DNA of 64,000 nucleotides from ChocPot-Mid sp043804925 (GTDB lineage Bacteria; Bacteroidota; Ignavibacteria; Kapaibacteriales; UBA2268), in the NCBI GenBank assembly GCA_043804925.1, contig JAZDIP010000069.1, positions 124,001-188,000 of the forward strand, written 5' to 3'. The notes under the pieces are model-generated. The model had not been told where the DNA came from and did no database searches. It saw nothing but the letters and a program-made list of their open reading frames with translations. Each line of letters opens with the position of its first letter. Position 1 is the stretch's first letter. Below, in pieces: positions 8,200 through 16,273 of the stretch. The position numbers and the translations under genes are program-made.

Positions 8200-9729
8200 A
8201 TGCATATGAAAGAAGAAATTAAAAAAGACTGGAATAAAGCACAATCGGTTGCTGATGGCAATTATATGAAAACCAGAAGGATTATTGTCGATCCGATAAC
8301 ACGTCTGGAAGGGCATGGTAAGATTGATATTTTCCTTGATGCTCAAGGCGACGTGGAACGGGCATATTTCCAGGTGCCTGAACTTCGCGGCTTTGAAGTA
8401 TTCAGTATTGGACGTCCTGCTGAAGATATGCCCCAGATAACAAGCCGTATATGTGGTGTATGTCCTACAGCCCATCATATGGCAGCTACAAAAGCACTCG
8501 ACGACTTATACAAAGTCGAACCTCCTCCTACAGCCAAAAAAATCAGAGAACTTGTTTATAATATCTTCATGCTTGAAGACCATGCTCTGCATGTGTATGT
8601 GCTTGGAGGTCCTGATTTTATAGTAGGTCCGCAAGCTCCAAAGGAACTAAGGAATATCATTGGTGTTATACAGAAGGTTGGCATTGATATTGGCAAACGC
8701 GTTATAGGTACAAGAAAAATGCTCAGGGAATTAATAACATATCTTGGAGGCAAAGTCATTCATCCCGTTCTTGGCTTGCCAGGTGGAGTTGCCAAGGGCA
8801 TTGCTGTTGAGGACCTTCAAAAATTCAAGGACGCTGCTAAAGAAGGACTTGATTTTGCATTATTCACTTTGCAGGTATTCAAAGATATCGTTTTGAAAAA
8901 TGATGAATATGTAAAACTTATAACATCAGATGCTTATACTCATCAGACATATTATATGGGTATGGTTGATGAAAACAACAATGTCAATTTTTATGACGGT
9001 AAGTTGCGCGTAGTTGACCCTGCCGGAAAAGAATATGCAAAATTTGCAGCAAACCAATATCTTGATTATGTCGGAGAACATGTCGAACCGTGGAGCTATA
9101 TTAAATTCAATTTCTTAAAACCTCTGGGATGGCGCGGCTTCACGGATGGGCCTGAAACAAGTGTTTATGCTGTCGCCCCACTGGCAAGACTCAATGCCGC
9201 ATCAGGTATGGCTACTCCTCAAGCTCAAAAAGCTTATGAAGAGTTTTTTAATACTTTAGGTGGCAGTCCCGTTCATCATACTCTGGCTAACCATTGGGCA
9301 AGGATTGTGGAAATGATACAAGCTGCAGAAAGAATTAATGAACTTGTAAACGAACCTGATATTACAAGTAAAGAACTGCGCGTGATTCCCCAAAATATTC
9401 CGTCTGTCGGTATTGCTGCAGTTGAAGCTCCAAGAGGAACTTTATTTCATCACTATGAAACTGATGAAAAAGGGCTCATCAGGAAAGCAAATTTAATTGT
9501 TGCAACGCAAAACAATGCTTCACGTATAGCAATGAGCGTCGAGAAAAGTGCAAAAGCTCTTATTCATAATGGTATCGCTTCTGACGGATTATTGAATATG
9601 ATTGAAATGGCGTTTCGGGCTTATGACCCCTGTCATGGATGTGCTACCCATTCTCTGCCGGGACAGATGCCCTTGGTTGCAAGAATCTATGATAATTCGA
9701 ATAATTTAGTAAAGGAAATTTTGAGATAA
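8200..9729 (+). CDS. mvhA: F420-non-reducing-type [NiFe] hydrogenase large subunit
   Basis: 509 residues from the ATG at 8200, chosen because AAAAGGG precedes it; an upstream in-frame GTG (8179) is less likely. The NiFe site is complete: the L1 motif RICGVCPTAHH gives Cys85 and Cys88, and DPCHGCATH gives Cys478 and Cys481. Twenty-five residues follow His484, which fits a precursor cut after that His by a maturation endopeptidase; such a protease is encoded at 10271. Cytoplasmic, H2-oxidising or H2-evolving, coupled through MvhD to HdrA. Close to group 3c by operon structure; the precise subgroup needs a tree. Confidence 0.96.
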   Translation: MHMKEEIKKDWNKAQSVADGNYMKTRRIIVDPITRLEGHGKIDIFLDAQGDVERAYFQVPELRGFEVFSIGRPAEDMPQITSRICGVCPTAHHMAATKALDDLYKVEPPPTAKKIRELVYNIFMLEDHALHVYVLGGPDFIVGPQAPKELRNIIGVIQKVGIDIGKRVIGTRKMLRELITYLGGKVIHPVLGLPGGVAKGIAVEDLQKFKDAAKEGLDFALFTLQVFKDIVLKNDEYVKLITSDAYTHQTYYMGMVDENNNVNFYDGKLRVVDPAGKEYAKFAANQYLDYVGEHVEPWSYIKFNFLKPLGWRGFTDGPETSVYAVAPLARLNAASGMATPQAQKAYEEFFNTLGGSPVHHTLANHWARIVEMIQAAERINELVNEPDITSKELRVIPQNIPSVGIAAVEAPRGTLFHHYETDEKGLIRKANLIVATQNNASRIAMSVEKSAKALIHNGIASDGLLNMIEMAFRAYDPCHGCATHSLPGQMPLVARIYDNSNNLVKEILR

Positions 9730-9758
9730 TTACTGTAAAATATTTAAGGAGATAAGCC

Positions 9759-10196
9759 ATGAAAGTTCAGGATATTCTTAAGGTAAAAGGTTCTCATACT
9801 TTTACCATTGATGAAGATTTCAAATTGGGAAAAGCTTTGGAAATCATGTCCAAAAACAACATTGGGTCATTAGTAGTATTGAATAGTTCAGGACAAATTT
9901 CCGGTTTAATTACCGAAAAGGAAATATTACATTTAAGTTTTCGAAATCCTGACGGGATTCACGATTTTATTATAAAAGATGTTATAAGTAAACAAACCAT
10001 AATTGTCGAACCGGATGATGATGTAGAGTATGTAGAAATGGTAATGACAGGAGAATTTATCAGGCATTTGCCTGTAGTCAAAGACAACAGATTGGTCGGA
10101 TTAATTTCGATAGGTGACATTGTAAAAAGTTTAACTGAAAATGTGCAGCATGAGAATAAATATCTCAGGGATTACATTAACGGAAGAGTTTATTAA
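9759..10196 (+). CDS. Paired CBS-domain protein
   Basis: 145 residues made of two CBS motifs, recognised by LGKALEIMSKNNIGSLVVLN, GLITEKEIL, HLPVVKDNRLVGLISIGDIVK. CBS pairs bind adenine nucleotides and act as energy sensors. The ATG follows AAGGAG 29 bp after mvhA, so it is probably in the hydrogenase operon. A role in tuning hydrogenase output to AMP/ATP is inference. Confidence 0.88.
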   Translation: MKVQDILKVKGSHTFTIDEDFKLGKALEIMSKNNIGSLVVLNSSGQISGLITEKEILHLSFRNPDGIHDFIIKDVISKQTIIVEPDDDVEYVEMVMTGEFIRHLPVVKDNRLVGLISIGDIVKSLTENVQHENKYLRDYINGRVY

Positions 10197-10208
10197 GATA
10201 ATATAGTA

Positions 10209-10231
10209 GAAAGTTTGAAAGTTTGAAAGTA
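10209..10231 (+). repeat. Short tandem repeat (GAAAGTTT, 8 nt)
   Basis: Two exact 8-nt units and a partial third between the CBS gene and the protease gene. One of the few tracts in this window whose period is not 7. Confidence 0.7.
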
Positions 10232-10270
10232 AAATAAATTCAGCTTACAACTTTTCAAATTTTAAATTTT

Positions 10271-10303
10271 ATGAACTTTATAAACTTTATGAACTTTACA
10301 TAC
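10271..10303 (+). repeat. 9-nt tandem repeat over the start of the hydrogenase protease gene
   Basis: About three and a half units related to ATGAACTTT / ATAAACTTT. It supplies two candidate ATG start codons. Confidence 0.7.
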
Positions 10304-10765
10304 TCAAATAAAGTCTTCCTACTGGCTCTTGGAAACGATATTTTAGGAGATGACGGCATAGCTATTGAGGTCGCAGATATTTTAAAAAAAGAATATCAGG
10401 ATAAGCTCGAAGTTGAATCTGTATTCGGCGGAGGGCTTGAATTACTCGATATTTTAGAAGGAAAAGAAAGAGCCATTATCATAGATTCTATCGTTACTGG
10501 TGACTTTCCACTGGGGACAATACGTGAATTGTCCTTAAGTGATTTATCAAATGCTATTTCCGGTTCGCCGCACTATATGGGATTGCCTGATGTATTGAGA
10601 CTGAGTGCCGAATTGGATATACCATTCCCAAAAGAAATGAAAATTCTTGCTATCGAAACCGAAGCTCAATATGAAGTCCGTGAGGGCTTAAGTTCGGAAT
10701 TGCAAAAATTATTGCCCAATATCGTCCTCAATGCAAAGAAATTAATACAGGACTGGATGAATTAG
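10271..10765 (+). CDS. Hydrogenase maturation endopeptidase (HycI/HyaD/FrcD family, M52)
   Basis: 164 residues. This nickel-dependent protease family removes the C-terminal peptide of the hydrogenase large subunit after metal insertion. Seen: LALGNDILGDDGIA (the GNx(L/I)xGDDG motif with its metal-binding Asp), IIIDSIVTGDFPLGT, the PHYMGLPD segment with the His, and IETE near the end. The natural substrate should be MvhA. The start is uncertain: ATGs at 10271 and 10289 lie in a 9-nt tandem repeat, which encodes the odd leader MNFINFMNFT. The conserved fold begins near residue 14. Confidence 0.88.
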   Translation: MNFINFMNFTYSNKVFLLALGNDILGDDGIAIEVADILKKEYQDKLEVESVFGGGLELLDILEGKERAIIIDSIVTGDFPLGTIRELSLSDLSNAISGSPHYMGLPDVLRLSAELDIPFPKEMKILAIETEAQYEVREGLSSELQKLLPNIVLNAKKLIQDWMN

Positions 10766-10767
10766 AA

Positions 10768-10799
10768 GTTAACAATTAACAATTAACAGTTAACAATTA
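10768..10799 (+). repeat. Heptanucleotide tandem repeat (TTAACAA family)
   Basis: Four units of TAACAAT/TAACAGT between the convergent protease and RelE genes. The same family, on either strand, recurs at 13705, 15936, 20751, 33969 and inside the gene at 58599-60122. Confidence 0.85.
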
Positions 10800-11105
10800 T
10801 TTTATTAACCTGCTTTTTGCTTTGGTATAAACTAACATATCTTCGCGTTTAGCTATCGAAATGATATAAACAAATATTTTCTCTTTGAGGATTTTATATA
10901 CAATCCTTACTCTTTTATTATCGGCATACATTTTTCTGTAACCGCTAAGGTCAATACCTGCTTTATTTCCTAATTTATCTCCAAGTTCCGGTTTTTCCTT
11001 TAGTTTTTTTATTTGCTTCAAGACCTTGAACCTTACACTTCCATCCAATCCCTCTAATTCCTTCTTAGCTTCAGGATGAAATATAATATTATAAGTCTGC
11101 TTCAT
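10797..11105 (-). CDS. RelE/ParE-family toxin
   Basis: 102 residues. Recognised from the RelE fold pattern: YNIIFHPEAKKELEGLD at the N-terminus, KIKKLKEKP-like helix, GNKAGIDLSGYRKMYADNKRVRIVYKI in the middle and a positively charged C-terminal part. Family members are mRNA interferases or gyrase poisons. It follows and overlaps (17 bp) its antitoxin gene, the usual antitoxin-first order. The YRKMYADNKRVRIVY stretch is closer to RelE/StbE than to ParE; the subtype is not certain. Confidence 0.85.
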   Translation of the reverse strand: MKQTYNIIFHPEAKKELEGLDGSVRFKVLKQIKKLKEKPELGDKLGNKAGIDLSGYRKMYADNKRVRIVYKILKEKIFVYIISIAKREDMLVYTKAKSRLIK

Positions 11106-11379
11106 TTAAACCTTGCTCTTTCAGAATTTTTTCAAAACCGATGGATTCGTTTAATGGGGTTTTCTCACGCTGCCTTATAATATTCGCAATTTCAATATGT
11201 TCTGATAAGTCGGTAATCCTTTCATATTCTTCAATGGGAAGCATAACTGCTTCTAATTCATTGTTCCTTATTACTGCTACCTTTCTTAGTTTTTTGTCTC
11301 TAAGTCTTGATAGGACAGTTCCAATATTTCTACCTAATATGGTAGATGATATTATCTCATCTTTTGTATATGAAGTCAT
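11089..11379 (-). CDS. Phd/YefM-type antitoxin
   Basis: 96 residues. The N-terminal part (IISSTILGRNIGTVLSRLRDKKLRKVAVIRNNELEAVMLPIEEY, read as strand-helix-strand) matches the DNA-binding Phd/YefM dimerisation domain. The C-terminal helix region would neutralise the toxin encoded immediately downstream. Expected to repress its own promoter; a small dyad lies upstream at 11414-11431. Confidence 0.82.
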   Translation of the reverse strand: MTSYTKDEIISSTILGRNIGTVLSRLRDKKLRKVAVIRNNELEAVMLPIEEYERITDLSEHIEIANIIRQREKTPLNESIGFEKILKEQGLNEADL

Positions 11380-11413
11380 AATTCACTCTCTAATATAATT
11401 ATCCGTTTAATAA

Positions 11414-11431
11414 TACGTGCAATAGTACGTA
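11414..11431. promoter_or_regulatory. Candidate operator dyad upstream of the toxin-antitoxin pair
   Basis: TACGT at 11414-11418 and its reverse complement ACGTA at 11427-11431, separated by 8 bp and lying about 35-50 bp upstream of the antitoxin start. Phd/YefM proteins bind short palindromes here, so this is a plausible but unproven site. Confidence 0.3.
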
Positions 11432-11518
11432 ATATTTTACATATAACAAAATTATATATATATTTTTTGGAAAAGATTGGAATTTGAATTTTACTTAAAC
11501 ATTAACAATTGGCAATTA

Positions 11519-13603
11519 TCAACTATCCATTTTTATAAACCTTGCTCTCTCAACCTTCCCTTCACTAAAAACACAAACATAATACACCCCCTGCGGAAGC
11601 GAAGAAACATCAAATTGAATAGTGTTTCCATTGACAACAGGATTTGGTAAATCAATTTCAGTTCCAAGACCGGAGTATATTTTTATTTGAGAAATATCGG
11701 TTGATAAGATATTATCAAAATTCAAATTCAAAATATTGGAAGAAGGATTTGGGTAGATAAGAAAAGTCTCATTTACTGTTTTTTCTGATTCTACATCGGT
11801 GATTTCAGATAATTTTGCTCGTAAAGCACCACCACCAGCTGTTCCTGCAAAAATGTAATTCTCACAAACAGCCAATTTTTTTATATTTAGTTTGGTTAAT
11901 CCATTATTTCTTTGCTTCCAAGTTTCCCCATTATTATTCGAAAAATAAATTCCTCCCCCATTAGTACCAGCAAATATATTCGTTCCATTTATACATATTG
12001 TCTGTATATCTAATATATTTAATCCATTATTTTTTGCAATCCATAATTCACCGTTATTTGAAGAATGAAAAATACCATCTGATTCTGTTCCTATATAAAT
12101 ATCTGAGTCTTTAACAGCAATGGTTCTGATAGAAGCATTATTTAACCCATTACTCTTTCTAATCCAAGTCTCACCGTTATCTTTAGATAGATAAAATCCA
12201 ATTATATATTTTTCTAAGCTAATGAATCCAATATAGATATTATCTTTTTCTAAAGCAATTGAGGAAACAACCCCATAATTATTTCTGACATATAATTCCT
12301 CCCAATAATCACCAAAATTAGTTGATCTATATACATTTTCTCTTCCTAAAAATAAAACTGTATCTTTAAATATGATACATGAAATATTATATGCATCAGT
12401 TATTCCATTAATTTTCAATTTCCAATTTTCTCCATAATCAGTTGATAAATATGGTCCAAAAGAAAACATACCTGCAAGAACCATAGAATCTTTAATTGCT
12501 ATTGAGTTACAAGGACCTTGACTCTTTTTTTCCCAAGTATTTCCTAAATTTTCAGAAAGAAAAATACCAACATCAGTTCCTAAAAATATTTTTTTGTTTG
12601 ATATAGAAACTTCATATACTGTTAACGTATTAAATCCATTATTTTTTTCAATCCAACTATCAGCATAATCATGAGAATAGAATAATCCGTCTTCTAACGA
12701 GCCAGCGAAAATGTTTTTTCCTTTTACTGCAATTGTCGAAATATTTGTAGCTGATAATCCATTATTTTTTTCAATCCATGTTTCTCCATTATCTGATGAA
12801 AAATAAATACCGTCGTTTGTAGTTCCCAAAAAAATATTTGAGTCAACAATTGTCATTGATTTCACAATTAAGTTGGAGGTATTTGAATTTTTTAACCAAT
12901 CTTCACCATAATTTGATGTCTTATACAGTCCGGCATCTGTACAAGCAAAAATATATTGTCCACTTTTGACTAAATTCCAAACCTCACTACATGAATATAA
13001 TAATCCGTTATTTCTTGTAACCCAGGTTTCACCAAAATCTGAAGAATAATGTAACAATTGAAATTCATTTGCCCGATAGCCACCAATAAAAATATTCGAA
13101 TCGAAGTTTAAAATTGACCGAACTGTATTCCAAATTGTTATCGTTGTTGTTTTCTTTTCAATCCAATTATTACCATTATCTGTTGATAAAAAAACACCTC
13201 CCCCATAATCACCTACAAAAATATTGGAATCATATATTGCTATTGTTGAAGTCAATAAACTTGGTAATCCATTGTTTTTTTCCTCCCAACTTTCACCTTT
13301 ATTTGTACTAAGATAAACTCCCCCACCATAAGCACAGGCAAAAATATTCGAATCTTTTACGACTATTCCATAAATATTATAATCAGATATACCATTGTTT
13401 TTTTCTTCCCAACTATCTCCATTATTTGTTGATCTATATATACCATTTTCACTTGTTCCTGCAAAAATTGCATTATCCAAAATAACAATAGATCTGATTA
13501 CTCCACAGTTTGGACCAATCTGCTCCCACTGAGCATTACTAATTTGAGAAGATGATATATAATAGAAAAGACTTACCAACAATAGTATTATTTGTTTCTT
13601 CAT
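11519..13603 (-). CDS. Secreted beta-propeller (BNR/sortilin-like) protein with T9SS C-terminal domain
   Basis: 694 residues from the Met with signal peptide MKKQIILLLVSLFYYISSS; a start ten codons upstream would spoil the signal. The body is at least ten tandem blades of about 40 residues with S-x-D-x-G-x-x-W (BNR/Asp-box) motifs such as STNNGDSWEEKNNG. The last ~80 residues are a type A T9SS sorting domain (IYPNPSSN ... SSLPQGVYYVCVFS ... RARFIKM). It should be exported by T9SS and be cell-surface bound or released. Ligand unknown. It sits between the toxin-antitoxin pair and hypE on the same strand. Confidence 0.85.
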   Translation of the reverse strand: MKKQIILLLVSLFYYISSSQISNAQWEQIGPNCGVIRSIVILDNAIFAGTSENGIYRSTNNGDSWEEKNNGISDYNIYGIVVKDSNIFACAYGGGVYLSTNKGESWEEKNNGLPSLLTSTIAIYDSNIFVGDYGGGVFLSTDNGNNWIEKKTTTITIWNTVRSILNFDSNIFIGGYRANEFQLLHYSSDFGETWVTRNNGLLYSCSEVWNLVKSGQYIFACTDAGLYKTSNYGEDWLKNSNTSNLIVKSMTIVDSNIFLGTTNDGIYFSSDNGETWIEKNNGLSATNISTIAVKGKNIFAGSLEDGLFYSHDYADSWIEKNNGFNTLTVYEVSISNKKIFLGTDVGIFLSENLGNTWEKKSQGPCNSIAIKDSMVLAGMFSFGPYLSTDYGENWKLKINGITDAYNISCIIFKDTVLFLGRENVYRSTNFGDYWEELYVRNNYGVVSSIALEKDNIYIGFISLEKYIIGFYLSKDNGETWIRKSNGLNNASIRTIAVKDSDIYIGTESDGIFHSSNNGELWIAKNNGLNILDIQTICINGTNIFAGTNGGGIYFSNNNGETWKQRNNGLTKLNIKKLAVCENYIFAGTAGGGALRAKLSEITDVESEKTVNETFLIYPNPSSNILNLNFDNILSTDISQIKIYSGLGTEIDLPNPVVNGNTIQFDVSSLPQGVYYVCVFSEGKVERARFIKMDS

Positions 13604-13704
13604 GACAGCACCTGACAATAAATTATAAATCAATAAAAATTTTTTTTCTCAACAATCAATGAAACTAATTTAACAAATAAAAATTTATTTTCATAACATA
13701 TTTT

Positions 13705-13737
13705 AATTGTTAATTGTGAATTGTTAATTGTGAATTA
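13705..13737 (+). repeat. Heptanucleotide tandem repeat (ATTGTTA/ATTGTGA alternating)
   Basis: Four heptamers in strict A-B-A-B alternation (ATTGTTA, ATTGTGA). It abuts the hypE stop codon. Confidence 0.85.
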
Positions 13738-14796
13738 CTAACATATCCTCGGCAACTGCTCTCCCGTTATCATATCAACAATACGCGTGCTGCCAATTGA
13801 TGTTTTCATTATGACCATCCCCGGATTTTCGCTTGTTACTTTTCCAATAACTGCTGATTCTTTGCCGAGAGGATGAGCAAGCATGGCTTTCAAAACCTTA
13901 TCGGTATCTTCGGGTGGTACGAATACAAGTACTTTGCCTTCGTTGGCGATATAAAGAGGGTCGAATCCTAATATCTCGCAAACTCCCTTTACTTCTTCTG
14001 TTATGGGGATTTTGTTTTCTTCGATTATAATTCCTGTATTTGAAGACATTGCAATTTCATTCAAACTGCTTGCCAAACCACCACGGGTTGGGTCCCGCAT
14101 AACATGAATATTTTTCGATGCTGTTAAGATATCATGCACCAATCCGTTTAATGGAGCAGTGTCACTTTGGATATTGGATTCAAATTCAAAATTTTCTCTT
14201 GCTGAAAGAATTGCAATTCCATGCTCTGCAATTCTGCCATTAATAATAATATTATCGCCAACCTGACAACGCATTGGAGAAATATCAATATCTTTATCAA
14301 TGATGCCAATTCCCGAAGTATTGATAAAAATTTTATCGCCCTTCCCATGCTCGACAACTTTGGTATCGCCTGTTACAATCTGTACTCCGGCAGTATCTGC
14401 GGCTCTCTTCATAGATTGAACTATTTTCCATAGGTTCTCAGTTGGAAGCCCTTCTTCAATGATTAAACCGGCAGAGATATATAATGGTTTAGCACCACAC
14501 ATTGCCAGGTCATTAATAGTACCATTCACTGCAAGGTCGCCTATATTTCCTCCCGGAAAGAAAATCGGTTGCACTACATAAGAATCAGTGGTGAAAGCCA
14601 GTTTCGTTCCTTCGATATTAAAAACCGCTCCGTCATGTTGGGCATTAAGACATGGATTATCGAATTGTTCAATAAAAAATTCCTGTATCAAGCGACGGGA
14701 AAGCCGCCCTCCGCCGCCATGTGCAAGTAAGATATGGTCGTAGTTGCTTATCGGCATAGGACAGGAAAAACCATTATTAGTTGCTTCGTCAATCAT
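13738..14796 (-). CDS. hypE: Hydrogenase maturation protein HypE
   Basis: 352 residues from the ATG at 14796, which has GAGGA just upstream; a longer start would overlap hypD by 32 bp. HypE dehydrates the carbamoyl group delivered by HypF to its C-terminal cysteine, making the CN ligands of the NiFe site. Visible: HGGGGRLSRRLIQ near the N-terminus, FTTDSYVVQPIFFPGG, NDLAMCGAKP, GDTKVVEHGKGD, and MRDPTRGGLA. The C-terminus ends GEQLPRIC, giving the required terminal Cys. Confidence 0.96.
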   Translation of the reverse strand: MIDEATNNGFSCPMPISNYDHILLAHGGGGRLSRRLIQEFFIEQFDNPCLNAQHDGAVFNIEGTKLAFTTDSYVVQPIFFPGGNIGDLAVNGTINDLAMCGAKPLYISAGLIIEEGLPTENLWKIVQSMKRAADTAGVQIVTGDTKVVEHGKGDKIFINTSGIGIIDKDIDISPMRCQVGDNIIINGRIAEHGIAILSARENFEFESNIQSDTAPLNGLVHDILTASKNIHVMRDPTRGGLASSLNEIAMSSNTGIIIEENKIPITEEVKGVCEILGFDPLYIANEGKVLVFVPPEDTDKVLKAMLAHPLGKESAVIGKVTSENPGMVIMKTSIGSTRIVDMITGEQLPRIC

Positions 14797-14815
14797 TTTT
14801 TTCCTCATTAATATT

Positions 14816-15901
14816 TTAAACTTTTTCATAATGGAAATATGCTGCACAAGCTCCTTCGGATGAAACCATGGGTGCTCCTAAAGGGTGTTCGGGAGTACAT
14901 TCGTTTCCGAAAGCAGGACACTCCAACGGCTTTTTGATTCCCTGCAATATTTCCCCGGCAATGCATAGAGCAGATTCCTTTTGCCCGTTACCGGGGAGTT
15001 CGAAAATCACTTCGGCATCGTACATCGAATATTTTTCTTTCAGTTTATAACCACTCATTGGGATAGTACCAATGCCTCTCCAGTCCCTGTCAACTTTTTC
15101 GAATACTTCTTTCAGGATAGACATGGCTTGCAGATTGCCTTCTTTAGTTACCGCTCTTTTATACTGATTTTCGACATTATACTTTTTTTCTTCGAGTTGG
15201 AACACTGTCTTGTAAATTCCGTTCAATATATCGGCAGGTTCAAAACCTGTAACTACAATTGGAATTTTATATTTTTCAGATATAGGGATATATTCTTCGT
15301 ATCCCATGACTGTACAAACATGACCTGCCGCCAATAAAGCTTGTATGCCAGATTTACCCGATGAAAGCAATGCTTCAATAGCAGGTGGAACAAGCACATG
15401 CGAACATAAGATTGAATAATTTTTTAGTCCAAGTTTTTTTGCCTGAATAACTGACATAGCGTTTGCAGGAGCGGTAGTCTCAAAGCCAACTGCGAAGAAA
15501 ACAACTTTTTTGTACGGATTATTTTGGGCTATTTTGACTGCATCGAGTGGTGAATAAACCATACGCACATCTCTACCCATTGCTTTTACACTTAACAGGT
15601 CATGCTTTGAACCGGGAACCCTGAGCATATCGCCGAATGATGTTAAAATTACGTCTTTATTTAAAGCAAGTTGAATTGCCTTATCAATTTTTTCAAGAGG
15701 GGTAACGCAAACGGGACAGCCGGGTCCGTGGATTAATGTAATTTCTTTTGGTAAAAAATGTTCGAGATTATATTTAAGGATGGTATGAGTTTGCCCACCG
15801 CAAATTTCCATTATTTTCCAGTTTCCTTTACAGACATTCCTGATATTATCAGAAATGACTTGAATTGTTTTTGAATCCCTATATTCATCAATAAATTTCA
15901 T
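14816..15901 (-). CDS. hypD: Hydrogenase maturation protein HypD
   Basis: 361 residues. HypD is a 4Fe-4S scaffold that, with HypC, assembles Fe(CN)2CO. All family motifs are present: MEICGGQTHTI, HGPGCPVCVTP (active-site cysteines), SFGDMLRVPG, GFETTAP, HVCTVMGYEEY, TGFEPADIL, and a C-terminal cluster region with CIAGEILQG, CPAFGNECTPEHPLGAPMVSSEG and ACAAYF. It lies 19 bp from hypE. Confidence 0.97.
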   Translation of the reverse strand: MKFIDEYRDSKTIQVISDNIRNVCKGNWKIMEICGGQTHTILKYNLEHFLPKEITLIHGPGCPVCVTPLEKIDKAIQLALNKDVILTSFGDMLRVPGSKHDLLSVKAMGRDVRMVYSPLDAVKIAQNNPYKKVVFFAVGFETTAPANAMSVIQAKKLGLKNYSILCSHVLVPPAIEALLSSGKSGIQALLAAGHVCTVMGYEEYIPISEKYKIPIVVTGFEPADILNGIYKTVFQLEEKKYNVENQYKRAVTKEGNLQAMSILKEVFEKVDRDWRGIGTIPMSGYKLKEKYSMYDAEVIFELPGNGQKESALCIAGEILQGIKKPLECPAFGNECTPEHPLGAPMVSSEGACAAYFHYEKV

Positions 15902-15935
15902 TTCAATTCCTAATTCTCTTTTTACTATTTTCTAT

Positions 15936-15969
15936 CCATTAACAATTAACAATTGACCATTAACCATTA
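15936..15969 (+). repeat. Heptanucleotide tandem repeat (ATTAACA family)
   Basis: Units ATTAACA, ATTAACA, ATTGACC, ATTAACC between hypD and hypC. It overlaps the last codons and stop of hypC. Confidence 0.8.
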
Positions 15970-16202
15970 TCAGCTGCTTCCATTATTTCATTTATTAATT
16001 CAATGGTTTCTTCTGCTTCCTTCTCATCAATAATATTAAGTGCAAATCCAACATGCACAAGAACATAATCGCCGATTTTAACTTCTGGTACAAGGTCAAC
16101 GCAAACGGATTTTTTAATTCCTCCAAAGCTTGTTATAGCCATAGTTGAACCGTCTATACTTTCATCTATCGATATTATTTGTCCAGGTATTGCAAGACAC
16201 AT
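15960..16202 (-). CDS. hypC: Hydrogenase maturation chaperone HypC/HybG
   Basis: 80 residues. Starts MCLAIPGQI, with the conserved Cys2 that carries iron and contacts the large-subunit precursor. FGGIKKSVCVDLVPE and GDYVLVHVGFALNIIDEKEA are family-typical. It probably delivers the Fe(CN)2CO unit from HypD to MvhA. The last residues (after about 76) are encoded by a heptamer repeat, so the C-terminal tail is not conserved material. Confidence 0.96.
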   Translation of the reverse strand: MCLAIPGQIISIDESIDGSTMAITSFGGIKKSVCVDLVPEVKIGDYVLVHVGFALNIIDEKEAEETIELINEIMEAADNG

Positions 16203-16273
16203 TTATTATCCTATCATTACTTAAATATTGTTATATAAAATTACTACATTAATCCTAATATTACTAAATATTT

